Shown here: positions 23,592 to 34,927 of the stretch, in pieces
Layout of the letters: every line of letters starts with the position of its first letter
Numbering within the stretch: position 1 is the stretch's first letter
From: Gemmatimonadota bacterium
GTDB lineage: Bacteria; Latescibacterota; UBA2968
Direction: 5' to 3'
DNA length: 36,285 bases
Assembly (NCBI GenBank): GCA_026705765.1
Contig: JAPPAB010000124.1
Location: forward strand, 1 to 36,285
Position numbers and translations under genes: made by a program
The notes under the pieces: model-generated
Seen by the model: the letters and a program-made list of their open reading frames with translations, nothing else
Databases searched by the model: none
Told to the model about the DNA's origin: nothing

Positions 23592-25004
23592 TTACTCATT
23601 GGGACGTTTTCCAATTGTATCCGCGAGGTGGTCCATCAGATCGTCGAGTGCTTGCCGCGATGCGCGACCGCGAAAGGCTTTGCGCGCCGGGTCGTTTGTT
23701 TCTGCCATCCATTCTTCGAGCGCATTTCTAAGTTCCTGGATTTCATCGGCATAGTTGGGGTCGTCAATGAGGTTGTTCAGCGCGTTGGGATCGTTCTCAA
23801 AATCGTAAAATTCTTCGAGTACGCGATAGCTGAACAAATGGTTTCGCGCAGCCAATTCCGGCTCGTTGGCTTCTGCTTCTTTCATCGCCTGCCAGGATCG
23901 ACCGTTCTGAGATTCATTTCGAAATTCTCGTTCGCCATCAGACCAGGGATTGAAGATATAGCCGAACCGCGCGTTTTGCACGCATCGCATCGGGTAATTG
24001 CGCCGCCCCGAGGTCTGGTGAAATTGCGTGAACACACGCTCACATCCATCCTGTTTTTCACCCCGCAATACGGGTAGACGCGATTTGCCATTGACGCCGT
24101 CCGGGATATCTACCCCAATCGCATCTAGCACCGTAGGCAAGTAATCTACTCCGGAGATAAAATGCTCGGTATCCACGCGCCCGGCTTGAATGACCGCGGG
24201 CCACCGCGCCAAAAAGGGTGTGCGCGTGCTGTTCAAATAACAATTTGTTTTCGCGAAGGGGAATGCCATACCATTATCGGATAAAAACATCACGAGGGTG
24301 TTCTCCGCCACGCCCGCTTCGTCCAGCACATTGAGCAATCGGCCCACAGTGTCATCACAGCGGCGAACAGAGTTGTAATACTCGGCTATTTCCAGACGCA
24401 CATCCGGTATGTCGGGCAAGAACTCGGGAATGACTACTTCTTCCGAGTCAAATGTGCGCGAGGGCGGTACCGCAGGCGGATCGAGTTCGCTGTACCATTC
24501 GGGCTTGTCATTGCCGTAGAACGGACGGTGCGGATCGTGGGAGTTCGCCATGAGGAAAAATGGGCGGTCGCCATCTACGGCAGATTGAACAAAGTTTTTG
24601 GTATTTTGATAATACGCATCGGGATTTCGTCCCTGCCCCAGGTCAATCTGATCATGCGCCATGTCCCATTGAAATGCCGCGTATGGCGTCGAGTGTGTCA
24701 CTTTGCCTAAAATGCCCACATCATAGCCCTCACCGCGCAAGATATCGGGTAGTATGGGGACGCCTTCGTGTCGCAAATGATAAAAGCCCTCGCCCCCGCT
24801 GAGATGCGGATAGCGCCCGGTCATCAATGCCGAGCGGCTCGGTTGGCATACTGCTATTGTCACATGTCCGTGGTTAAACCGCAATCCTCCCGCGGCCAAT
24901 CGGTCAATATTAGGTGTCGTCCCCGCTGTTGGGCAACCAAATGCCCCCACCGCGTCCCAGTTCATGTCATCTGCTGTTATCAACATAAAATTTGGTCTGT
25001 CCAT
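23592..25004 (-). CDS. sulfatase of the N-sulfatase/iduronate-sulfatase-like type
   Basis: This 470-residue type I sulfatase has RPNFMLITADDMNWD with two metal aspartates, intact FGly motif C53-Q-P-S-R-SALMTGRYP, and MFLSDNGMAFP with the Asp-Asn metal pair. MANSHDPHRPFYG around residue 147 is typical of the family. ADDMNWD together with a short GCP segment recalls heparan N-sulfatase-like proteins, but I cannot assign the subfamily firmly. No signal peptide is visible. It lies 14 bases from the cupin gene and 16 from the unknown small gene. It differs clearly from the neighbouring sulfatase, so the operon probably handles two distinct sulfate positions. Confidence 0.95.
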   Translation of the reverse strand: MDRPNFMLITADDMNWDAVGAFGCPTAGTTPNIDRLAAGGLRFNHGHVTIAVCQPSRSALMTGRYPHLSGGEGFYHLRHEGVPILPDILRGEGYDVGILGKVTHSTPYAAFQWDMAHDQIDLGQGRNPDAYYQNTKNFVQSAVDGDRPFFLMANSHDPHRPFYGNDKPEWYSELDPPAVPPSRTFDSEEVVIPEFLPDIPDVRLEIAEYYNSVRRCDDTVGRLLNVLDEAGVAENTLVMFLSDNGMAFPFAKTNCYLNSTRTPFLARWPAVIQAGRVDTEHFISGVDYLPTVLDAIGVDIPDGVNGKSRLPVLRGEKQDGCERVFTQFHQTSGRRNYPMRCVQNARFGYIFNPWSDGEREFRNESQNGRSWQAMKEAEANEPELAARNHLFSYRVLEEFYDFENDPNALNNLIDDPNYADEIQELRNALEEWMAETNDPARKAFRGRASRQALDDLMDHLADTIGKRPNE

Positions 25005-25018
25005 ATTGCTCCTTTCCT

Positions 25019-25477
25019 CTATTCTTCTCCGTCAAAATATTCCACCTCAGTCAGGCGGCCCAATTTGCCCGGTGGACGAATTGCCCATTTATCCGAGTCC
25101 GGATAATAGACCGGGTCGCTCACGGGATTGTCGGCAATGACGTAATAAATCAGATCCTCTGTCGCACTTGTGTTGCGAATTTGATGCGCGGTTCCAGGGG
25201 GCTGAACAAATGCATCGCCTGCTCCCACCTCAAATGTATGATCGTTTCGGCGCACGGCGCCTTGACCTCGGAGCACGATATAAAATTCCCACTGTACCTG
25301 GTGCGCATGGCACGGAAAATTTATCTTTCCCGGCGCCAATCGCACCCGTTCGACCTCAAATGGTTGTCCCGTGGTTTCCAATGCTCCGGAAATATCCTTT
25401 CGAGACAAACCGTATTTGCCTGTGCGCGATTGGCGCGATGTTTCCTCTATTTCCGATTCGTTGATTTTTTCTATCAC
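25019..25477 (-). CDS. cupin-domain protein
   Basis: This 152-residue single-domain cupin has motif 1 with metal ligands H57 and H59 and E64 (HAHQVQWEF), and motif 2 GDAFVQPPGTAHQIRN with H98. It probably binds a divalent metal in a small beta-barrel. Cupins include sugar isomerases, epimerases, dioxygenases and sensors; nothing here decides. The C-terminal tail (YYPDSDKWAIRPPG) is typical of cupins encoded in sugar-catabolic clusters (impression, not verified). It lies 25 bases after the SDR gene and 14 before a sulfatase. Confidence 0.9.
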   Translation of the reverse strand: MIEKINESEIEETSRQSRTGKYGLSRKDISGALETTGQPFEVERVRLAPGKINFPCHAHQVQWEFYIVLRGQGAVRRNDHTFEVGAGDAFVQPPGTAHQIRNTSATEDLIYYVIADNPVSDPVYYPDSDKWAIRPPGKLGRLTEVEYFDGEE

Positions 25478-25502
25478 TATGATTTTCCTTCACTTTGGTG
25501 GG

Positions 25503-26282
25503 TTACTGCGCGTTCCATCCGCCATCTACATATAGCGATGCTCCCGTCATAAAGCTGGAGGCATCACTCGCCAAAAATAACGCTGCGCCACGAATTTCAT
25601 GCAATTCTGCCCAGCGATTTAATGCGGTCAATTCCAATAGCGACTTCACTTTCTCGGGCGTTTTTAGAAGCGGTACATTGATCTCTGTCAAAAAGGGTCC
25701 GGGACACAATGCATTGCACCGCACATTGGACTCTGCCCATTCCAGTGCCATTGTTTTTGTCATGCCGATTAATCCCGCTTTTGACGAACAATAGGCCGAG
25801 CGCTCTCTTAATCCGACGCCGCTTAATGCCGACGCGATGTTTACCACTGAACCCGATCCTTGGGGCTTCATAACCCGGGCAGCCGCGCGACAACACAACC
25901 ATACACCAGTGAGATTGATGTCGATCACTTGCTTAAATTCGTCGAGGGGAAAATCCTCTACGGGATGCCGAATATTAATCCCCGCGCTGTTGATCAACAC
26001 GTCTAACTTCCCGTATTTCTCGATGACTGCATCAAATACCCGGTCCACGTCTATTTCACTGGTTACATCTCCAGCGATACCAATACTCTCTTGCCGTGTT
26101 TCTTCTGCAATCTCTGAGGCCACGCGGTCACAGTCTGCCTGCGTCCGCGAACAAATGATGGTTTTTGCACCGGCCTGCGCCAATCCCATCGCCATTGATG
26201 CACCCAATCCTTTGGATCCCCCGGTGATCAAGGCGACCTTTCCATCCAGTCGAAATAAATCCATTACGTGTATTTCTGGCAT
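25503..26282 (-). CDS. short-chain dehydrogenase/reductase (gluconate 5-dehydrogenase-like)
   Basis: This 259-residue classical SDR uses NAD(P). TGGSKGLG (20-27) binds the cofactor, NSAG replaces the usual NNAG at 98-101, and the catalytic residues are N123, S151, Y164 and K168 (YCSSK). The C-terminus GASLYVDGGW is typical of sugar and polyol dehydrogenases such as gluconate 5-dehydrogenase and 2-deoxy-D-gluconate 3-dehydrogenase. GGAG five bases before the ATG at 26282 selects that start over a later Met. It is the second gene of the operon, 10 bases after the zinc dehydrogenase gene. Confidence 0.94.
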   Translation of the reverse strand: MPEIHVMDLFRLDGKVALITGGSKGLGASMAMGLAQAGAKTIICSRTQADCDRVASEIAEETRQESIGIAGDVTSEIDVDRVFDAVIEKYGKLDVLINSAGINIRHPVEDFPLDEFKQVIDINLTGVWLCCRAAARVMKPQGSGSVVNIASALSGVGLRERSAYCSSKAGLIGMTKTMALEWAESNVRCNALCPGPFLTEINVPLLKTPEKVKSLLELTALNRWAELHEIRGAALFLASDASSFMTGASLYVDGGWNAQ

Positions 26283-26292
26283 GTTTTCTCCA

Positions 26293-27375
26293 TTATGGTC
26301 TCAATGTCACCTTTACGGACTGCGTTCCGTCTGCGACGAGGTCAATTCCTTTATGAAAATCCTCAAGTGGCAATTGATGGGTTACGATCTGGTCCATTGG
26401 GAGGCGTCCCTGTTCGAGCATTCGAATGGCAATGGGATAACAATGCGGACTCAGATGCGCGCCGTGAATATTGAGTTCTTTTGTGTCGCCAATAATCGTC
26501 CAATCCGTTGTCACGGGTTCGCGCATTACGCTGAATTCGACAAATGTGCCGAGTTTGCAAATCATAAGCAGTCCCTGTTCCACTGCTGCGGGATGCCCGG
26601 TCGCCTCAATATACACATCGCAACCATAACCTTCTGTCAATTTATGGACTTCGTCAATCACATCCACCGAATTTGGATTCAACCCCAGATCCGCCCCACA
26701 GGCTCTGGCTATTTCCAGCCGTTTATCACTTAGGTCTAAGGCAATTAGCAAAGCGGGATTCTTCATTCGCGCAGCAGCGACCATGCCCAGGCCCAGCGGT
26801 CCTGCACCGGCAATGACGACTGTGTGGTTTAACTGAATATTGCCGCGTTCGACCGCGTGAATCGCACAGGCGAGGGGTTCTACGTACGCCGCATGCGCGG
26901 CGGGTATGGATTTTGGCACGCGATAATTCAAAGCTCTGGCAGGTAACCTGCAATATTCAGCCATTGCGCCAAAGGTCGCCTGACGAAAGCCGTAAATATC
27001 GTGTACCATGCACATCCAGTATTGCCCGCGCAAGCAATAACGACACGCATTGCACGGCACGATTTGCTCCGATACGGCGAGGTCGCCAATCGCCAATCCA
27101 TATTTGTCACTCGCACCGTCGCCGAGTGCAACGACCTCTCCCACAAACTCGTGTCCGGGAATAATCGGTGCCTGGCAATAGCCCTCGCGGTGGGAATCGC
27201 CCCAGAACATGGGTGCTCCCAGATAGCACTTTAAATCACTTGCACATATACCGACCGATTGTACGCGAATCAGGACCTCACCCGCCTCTATCTGGGGTAC
27301 TGCGAATTCTTCCAGGCGATAATCTTCGGGCGCGCGGCACATGACTACGGGCATTGTTTTTGGCAAATCACCCAT
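26293..27375 (-). CDS. zinc-binding medium-chain alcohol/polyol dehydrogenase
   Basis: This 360-residue MDR enzyme oxidises a secondary alcohol or polyol with NAD(P). The catalytic zinc ligands are C44 (GICASD), H75 and E76 (GHEFVG). The structural zinc is bound by C108, C111, C114 and C122. The cofactor motif is GAGPLGLG. It resembles L-threonine, sorbitol and L-iditol dehydrogenases. AAGGA six bases before the ATG at 27375 decides against the longer frame from 27417. It is the first gene of the nine-gene operon, divergent from the homoserine dehydrogenase gene, so the operon promoter should be within 27376-27480. Confidence 0.94.
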   Translation of the reverse strand: MGDLPKTMPVVMCRAPEDYRLEEFAVPQIEAGEVLIRVQSVGICASDLKCYLGAPMFWGDSHREGYCQAPIIPGHEFVGEVVALGDGASDKYGLAIGDLAVSEQIVPCNACRYCLRGQYWMCMVHDIYGFRQATFGAMAEYCRLPARALNYRVPKSIPAAHAAYVEPLACAIHAVERGNIQLNHTVVIAGAGPLGLGMVAAARMKNPALLIALDLSDKRLEIARACGADLGLNPNSVDVIDEVHKLTEGYGCDVYIEATGHPAAVEQGLLMICKLGTFVEFSVMREPVTTDWTIIGDTKELNIHGAHLSPHCYPIAIRMLEQGRLPMDQIVTHQLPLEDFHKGIDLVADGTQSVKVTLRP

Positions 27376-27426
27376 ATCAAATCCTTTTCTTGACAAGAGA
27401 AAGCCCTTAGGATACACTTTAACGGT

Positions 27427-27455
27427 TTGACAGTATAAAGAAAAACGAAAATATT
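27427..27455 (+). promoter_or_regulatory. candidate promoter for the homoserine dehydrogenase gene
   Basis: A perfect TTGACA (27427-27432) is followed after 17 bases by AATATT (27450-27455), or after 19 by TATTTT. It lies about 30 bases before the GTG start. The same 106-base gap must also hold the promoter of the nine-gene minus-strand operon; a minus-strand TATACT near 27433-27438 is a possible -10 without a good -35. Confidence 0.45.
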
Positions 27456-27481
27456 TTCATCACTAACCTTATGAGGTAAAA

Positions 27482-28777
27482 GTGGCAATTGGTATTGGCT
27501 TGATTGGCATGGGGGTTGTGGGCGGCGGTGTGGCCCGCATCCTTCGAGACCGGGAACGCGAATTCAAAGACGTTCGGGGCCTCGATCTCGATATTCGCAA
27601 GGTTGCTGTGCGCGATTTGTCCAAATCTCGCGCAATTGATTTGATGCCCGATTGTTTTACGACCAATCCTATGGATGTGGTCGCGGATCCGACAATCCAG
27701 ATTGTGGTTGAGGTGATGGGCGGTGTCGATGCGGCTTATGATCTCGTTCTCGCGGCGCTTCAAAATGGCAAAGATGTTGTTACGGCGAACAAAGCGCTTC
27801 TTGCCGAACGCGGCGATAGCCTGTTTGAGGCAGCGGCTCAAAACAATGTGGGACTCGGCTTTGAAGCCAGTGTCTGCGGTGGTATTCCCATTATCCAGAC
27901 ACTCAGCCAGGGGCTGGTGGCGAATAATATTCAATCGCTTTACGGCATTCTCAACGGCACGACGAACTACATCCTCACCCGGATGACAGAAGCCGGAGAG
28001 GACTTTGATCCCATGCTCAAAGAAGCACAGGACAAAGGGTTTGCCGAAGCCGATCCCACCATGGATATCGACGGTACAGATGCGGCTCAAAAGCTCGCGC
28101 TTCTCTGCCGCCTCGCCTTCCGCCAGCGCGTCTCGTCTGGCGATATTCTCAAAGAGGGTATCTCTCATATTACCGCATTGGATATCGATTTTGCCCGCGA
28201 ACTCGGCTATACCATCAAATTGCTCGGCATAGCCCGCGTGGTGGGTAGTCGCATTGAAGTGCGCGTGCATCCCGCCTTTGTGCCCCACGATGCACTCCTG
28301 GCAGATATTCGCAATGAATTTAATGCTGTGGAAATTGTCGGTAGTGCGGTTGATGCTCAGGTTTTTTACGGCAAAGGCGCCGGTGAATTGCCCACAGCCA
28401 GCGCGGTGGTCGCCGATCTGGTCGCCATTGCCGAGCGGCGCAAAGCCGGTCTTGGTCCCGCGGGAGCACCGCTTGCTCCGATACCTGAAGCGGACCTCGT
28501 TCCCGTCGGCGAGATTCAGACCGGTAGCTATTGTAGGCTTACCGTTTACGACAAACCCGGGGTGCTGGCACAGGTTGCCGCACTCTTTGCCGGTGAAGAT
28601 ATCAGCATAGAAACGGTTATCCAGCACGGGCGCTCGGAAACAGAAGGTGGCACGGTTCCTCTGATTATGATCACACACGATGCCCCCGAAGCTGCGATGC
28701 AACGCGCCATCACGCGCATTGGGAATTTGTCCGCTGTGACAGAAAAACCGCAGATTATTCGGATTCTGCATCCGTGA
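27482..28777 (+). CDS. hom: homoserine dehydrogenase
   Basis: Homoserine dehydrogenase (431 residues) reduces aspartate semialdehyde to homoserine on the path to threonine, methionine and isoleucine. GIGLIGMGVVGGG at the N-terminus binds NAD(P). VVTANKALLAERG and GFEASVCGGIPII, then ILNGTTNYILTRM, are the family signatures, and FAEADPTMDIDGTDAAQK holds catalytic acidic and Lys residues. A C-terminal ACT domain (from about residue 350, CRLTVYDKPGVLAQVAALF) indicates feedback regulation, probably by threonine. GAGG about five bases before the GTG supports the start. It is a single plus-strand gene between two minus-strand operons. Confidence 0.96.
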   Translation: MAIGIGLIGMGVVGGGVARILRDREREFKDVRGLDLDIRKVAVRDLSKSRAIDLMPDCFTTNPMDVVADPTIQIVVEVMGGVDAAYDLVLAALQNGKDVVTANKALLAERGDSLFEAAAQNNVGLGFEASVCGGIPIIQTLSQGLVANNIQSLYGILNGTTNYILTRMTEAGEDFDPMLKEAQDKGFAEADPTMDIDGTDAAQKLALLCRLAFRQRVSSGDILKEGISHITALDIDFARELGYTIKLLGIARVVGSRIEVRVHPAFVPHDALLADIRNEFNAVEIVGSAVDAQVFYGKGAGELPTASAVVADLVAIAERRKAGLGPAGAPLAPIPEADLVPVGEIQTGSYCRLTVYDKPGVLAQVAALFAGEDISIETVIQHGRSETEGGTVPLIMITHDAPEAAMQRAITRIGNLSAVTEKPQIIRILHP

Positions 28778-28796
28778 GGAGATGTGAAAACAAAAA

Positions 28797-28822
28797 AGCG
28801 GCAGAGATTTATCTCTGCCGCT
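28797..28822 (-). terminator. terminator of the dnaN-gyrA operon
   Basis: A perfect 12-bp stem AGCGGCAGAGAT/ATCTCTGCCGCT has two unpaired central T. On the minus strand it is followed by six T. It lies 30 bases past the gyrA stop and 20 past the stop of the convergent homoserine dehydrogenase gene, and can serve both. Confidence 0.88.
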
Positions 28823-28851
28823 ACGTATTTTCATTCAAAATATTGTGTTGT

Positions 28852-31431
28852 TCACTTCCATCCTGTTCGCTTTTGCACCTCGCGCCATAATGCCTTCATC
28901 GTTCCGTTTTCCTCAGCCGTGTTCTCCTCTCCTGTTTCACTTACTTCTTCAGATGTTGCATCCATCGCGGTTTCGCCTTCTTCTTCCTCGTCTTGATTGA
29001 CCACCTGCGCCACATCGATTACCTGATCGCCTTCATCCGGATTGATCAGACGCACGCCCTGCGTATTGCGCCCAATCACGCTCACGTCCGCTACTTTCTG
29101 TCGGATCAAGATGCCATTCTGCGTCACAATCACCATATCGTCGCGGCTATCTTCCGTCACGCCCATCACCGATACCACAGGCCCATTGCGATCTGTAGTT
29201 TTGATGTTGATCACGCCTTTGCCGCCCCGGTTTGTCAGGCGATACTCCGAAATCGGCGAGCGCTTGCCATATCCATTGGCACATATCGACAATAAATGAG
29301 ATTGCTCTACAGCTTCAGGTTTAACGACGACCATGCCCACCACGACATCATCGCCTTGCAAGGACACGCCGCGCACGCCCTGTGAGTTGCGCCCCATTGC
29401 CCGCACTTTGTTTTCTTCAAAGTACACAGCTTGCCCGTGCTTTGTGGCAATGATAACCCGGTTGTCACCCTCTGTAACCGCGGCTTTGATTAGCTGATCG
29501 TCTTCCCGCACATTCATCGCAATAATGCCACCCTTGCGCGGGCGACTATAAGCCGATAGCGCCGTCTTTTTTGTCAGGCCCTTTCGAGTTATAGACAGCA
29601 GATAGCGATCTTCGTCAAATTCGCGCACTGGCACGACTTCAGCGACCTTATGTCCATAGGGGATATCCACCACATTGACAATGGGCCGACCGCGCGCTTG
29701 ACGCGTACCCCGCGGAATTTCATGGACTTTTAACCACACACAGTGCCCGCGGTCTGTCAATACGAGGATATAACTGTGCGTGGAAGCCACGAACAAGCTT
29801 TCTACAAAATCTTCATCTTTTGTTCGCATCCCCGTGATCCCGCGTCCGCCCCGGTTTTGTGCGCGATAGGTGGATACTGGAATGCGTTTGATGTATCCAT
29901 TGTGAGAAATGGTAATGACCATGTCTTCTTCGCGGATTAAATCTTCGATGCTGAACTCAGTGGCCGCGAACACGATTTCCGACCGCCGCTCGTCGCCGTA
30001 TTTTTCGCGCATCACACCTAATTCGTCTTTGACTATTTGCATGCGCGATTCGCGGTTGTCCAGAATAGAGCGCAGTCGTTCAATCTCTTGCGTCAGTTGG
30101 GCGTATTCGTCTTCTATCTTTTGTTGCTCCATGTTGGTCAATCGCTGCAGTGTCATGGACAGAATGGCCTGTGTCTGGCGTTCGGACAATTCGAGTTGTG
30201 CCGTCAATGCATGCCGCGCTTCATTGGGATCTCGTGAGCCGCGGATAATGCGGATCACTTCGTCGATGTTGTCCTGCGCGATTATCAATCCTTCCAGGAT
30301 ATGTGCGCGCTCTTCAGCGACTCGCAGTTCGTATTCCGTGCGTCGCTTCACGACATCGTGGCGGTGATCGATATAACACTGCAACATTTGCTTCAAGGTG
30401 ACCTGTTGGGGCCGGCCGTTGACCAGCGCAACCATGTTGGCCGCAAATGTCGATTCTAATTGGGTGTATTTGTAGAGTTGGTTCAAGATCACATCCCCGA
30501 CCACATCGCGTTTGAGTTCCACGACGATGCGCAGCCCATCGCGGTCGGATTCATCCTGAATATTTGAAATCCCTTCAATGCGTTTTTCGCGTACCAGATC
30601 CGCCATTTTTTCCAATAGCGTTGTCTTGTTCACCATGTAGGGAATTTCTGTGATGATAATGGTTTCTCGTCCGGTTTTGTCTTCTTCTATATCGGCTTTT
30701 GCCCGGATCCGCAGATGTCCGCGTCCCGTCTGATAGGCGTCTAAAACGCCGCTCATGCCATAAATGATGCCGCCGGTTGGAAAGTCGGGTGCTTTGACAT
30801 ATTCCGTCAACTCAACGATATCCAGTTCGGGGTTATCGATCAATGCGACGAGGCCATCGACGACCTCTCCCAAATTGTGCGGCGGAATTGCCGTGGCCAT
30901 TGTCGTGGCAATGCCCACAGCGCCATTGCAAATCATGTTTGGAAACGCAGACGGCAATACCTGGGGTTCTTCCAGGCGCTCGTCGTAGTTGGGGCGGTAA
31001 TCAACGGTCTCTTTCTGGAGATCGTTCAACATCTCTTGCCCCGGTCCGGCCATACGCGCTTCTGTGTAGCGCATTGCAGCGGGTGGATACCCGTCAATGG
31101 AGCCAAAATTACCCTGTCCATCTACGAGTGGATAACGCAACTTAAAATCCTGCGCCAGATGCACCAGCGTTGGATAGACAATGTCTTCACCGTGCGGATG
31201 ATAATTGCCCGAGGCATGACCGGCAATATGAGCGCATTTTCGATGCTGCCGGTTTGCGCCCAGGCCGAGGTCATTCATTGCCACCAAAATGCGTCTTTGC
31301 GATGGCTTCATCCCATCGCGCACATCCGGCAATGCGCGATTGACCAGCGTGCTCATCGAATAATCGAGCATGGACTTCTTTAACTCATCGCCAATTTCAA
31401 CAGGGATCACCCGCGATCGTTCTATCATCAT
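28852..31431 (-). CDS. gyrA: DNA gyrase subunit A
   Basis: GyrA (859 residues) is the breakage-reunion subunit of gyrase, which supercoils DNA. The catalytic Tyr is Y122 in AAMRYTEARM, at the same number as in E. coli. QNRGGRG in the C-terminal domain is the GyrA box, which separates it from ParC. Six pinwheel-blade repeats follow. The quinolone region reads HPHG-E82-D83-I-V-Y-P87, so the residues equal to E. coli S83 and D87 are Asp and Pro. A long acidic tail (EEEEGETAMDATSEE) precedes a basic C-terminus (WREVQKRTGWK). AAGGAGA precedes the ATG by about 10 bases. It follows gyrB by 18 bases. Confidence 0.97.
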   Translation of the reverse strand: MMIERSRVIPVEIGDELKKSMLDYSMSTLVNRALPDVRDGMKPSQRRILVAMNDLGLGANRQHRKCAHIAGHASGNYHPHGEDIVYPTLVHLAQDFKLRYPLVDGQGNFGSIDGYPPAAMRYTEARMAGPGQEMLNDLQKETVDYRPNYDERLEEPQVLPSAFPNMICNGAVGIATTMATAIPPHNLGEVVDGLVALIDNPELDIVELTEYVKAPDFPTGGIIYGMSGVLDAYQTGRGHLRIRAKADIEEDKTGRETIIITEIPYMVNKTTLLEKMADLVREKRIEGISNIQDESDRDGLRIVVELKRDVVGDVILNQLYKYTQLESTFAANMVALVNGRPQQVTLKQMLQCYIDHRHDVVKRRTEYELRVAEERAHILEGLIIAQDNIDEVIRIIRGSRDPNEARHALTAQLELSERQTQAILSMTLQRLTNMEQQKIEDEYAQLTQEIERLRSILDNRESRMQIVKDELGVMREKYGDERRSEIVFAATEFSIEDLIREEDMVITISHNGYIKRIPVSTYRAQNRGGRGITGMRTKDEDFVESLFVASTHSYILVLTDRGHCVWLKVHEIPRGTRQARGRPIVNVVDIPYGHKVAEVVPVREFDEDRYLLSITRKGLTKKTALSAYSRPRKGGIIAMNVREDDQLIKAAVTEGDNRVIIATKHGQAVYFEENKVRAMGRNSQGVRGVSLQGDDVVVGMVVVKPEAVEQSHLLSICANGYGKRSPISEYRLTNRGGKGVINIKTTDRNGPVVSVMGVTEDSRDDMVIVTQNGILIRQKVADVSVIGRNTQGVRLINPDEGDQVIDVAQVVNQDEEEEGETAMDATSEEVSETGEENTAEENGTMKALWREVQKRTGWK

Positions 31432-31449
31432 TGTCTTATCGTCTCCTTT

Positions 31450-33841
<2,392 letters not shown>

Positions 33842-33845
<4 letters not shown>

Positions 33846-34927
33846 AATTTCAACAGCCGAAATCCGTGTTCTTTAAAATCCAAATCCGGATCGCGCGCTG
33901 AGGTTACGACCACTTGCCCAAAATCGGGAATGAGGTTCAATACGGCGTTTGCCCGTTTGGGATCGAGTTCTGAAAACACATCGTCCATCAGCAAGACAGG
34001 GCGCCACCCGGTCTGTTGTTCTAAAAATGTCGCTTCGGCCAATTTCCATGAGAGCAGAACGGTTTTTAGCTGGCCTTTGGACGCGAATTGATGGACTGCT
34101 TTGTCATCAAGTGTAAAAATCAGATTGTCGCGGTGTGGTCCCGTAAGTGTATATCGCAGTTCAACTTCCTGCGGCAACCGGGTCGTCAGTGCTTCGAAGA
34201 GTATTTCCCTGCCCTGATCGCGCGTTTCCAGGGATATGGGACTGCGGTAATTCGCTTTCATTTTTTCTGATGTGGGCGCAATGGCACAATAGTATTCAGA
34301 TAGCAGATGTTGTATATCATTCAGTGCTTCGAGACGGTGAGATATTATGCGAGCACCTAAATTGGATAATTGCTCATTCCACGGTTCAACTTGTTCGGGA
34401 TGTGATAACAGTGCTGAACGGCGGTCTTTTAACAAGCGATTGCGCTGTGCCAAAACGCGCTGATACCCTTCCAGATCGGCTAAATAGGACGCGCTTGATT
34501 GCGAAACGAGAATATCTAAAATGCGGCGGCGCTGAGCCGGTTCGCGCAATACGAGATCTACATCTTCGGGAGAAAATAAAACAGCGTTGAATGCGCCAAT
34601 GAGGTCTGAAAGGCGGGGAAGAGAAGCCTCTGCAACAGAGGCTTGTTTCTTGCCAATGTGGGGATCGTAGGCAATGCGAATGGGGAAGGAACGATCTTCG
34701 CGCTCAATCTGGGCTTCGATCACAAAATAGTTAGCACCCCACCTGAGCACATCCCGATCTCTGGCACCGCGACCCGATTTGGCCAGTGCCAAAAAATACA
34801 ACGCTTCTAAGACATTTGATTTACCGCGGGCATTATCTGCCCAGATTGCCGTTTTTGCCTGATCAAATGTAAATTCAGCATGCTCAAAGTTTCGAAAATT
34901 GGTGAGTTTAAGAGAGGAAACATACAT
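33842..34927 (-). CDS. recF: DNA replication and repair protein RecF
   Basis: RecF (361 residues) is an SMC-like ATPase that helps RecA load at gaps. LTNFRNFEHAEFTF is the typical N-terminus. Walker A is A30-DNAR-GKS (30-37), with Ala instead of the first Gly. FSPEDVDLVLREPAQRRRILD is characteristic. The signature and Walker B regions are GPHRDNL, SKGQLKTVLLSWKLAEA and VLLMDDVFSELD. The ATG overlaps the dnaN stop by one base (TGATG) and the end overlaps dciA by four, so the three are translationally coupled. Confidence 0.96.

Noticed and set aside
25837-26733. 298-codon plus-strand frame across the SDR and zinc dehydrogenase genes
   Set aside because: It is antisense to two clear enzymes and spans their junction; the peptide is low in structure and rich in Cys, His and Arg.
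27419-28834. 471-codon minus-strand frame opposite the homoserine dehydrogenase gene
   Set aside because: The plus strand encodes a complete homoserine dehydrogenase with all motifs; the antisense frame shows no family pattern and arises from its codon bias.
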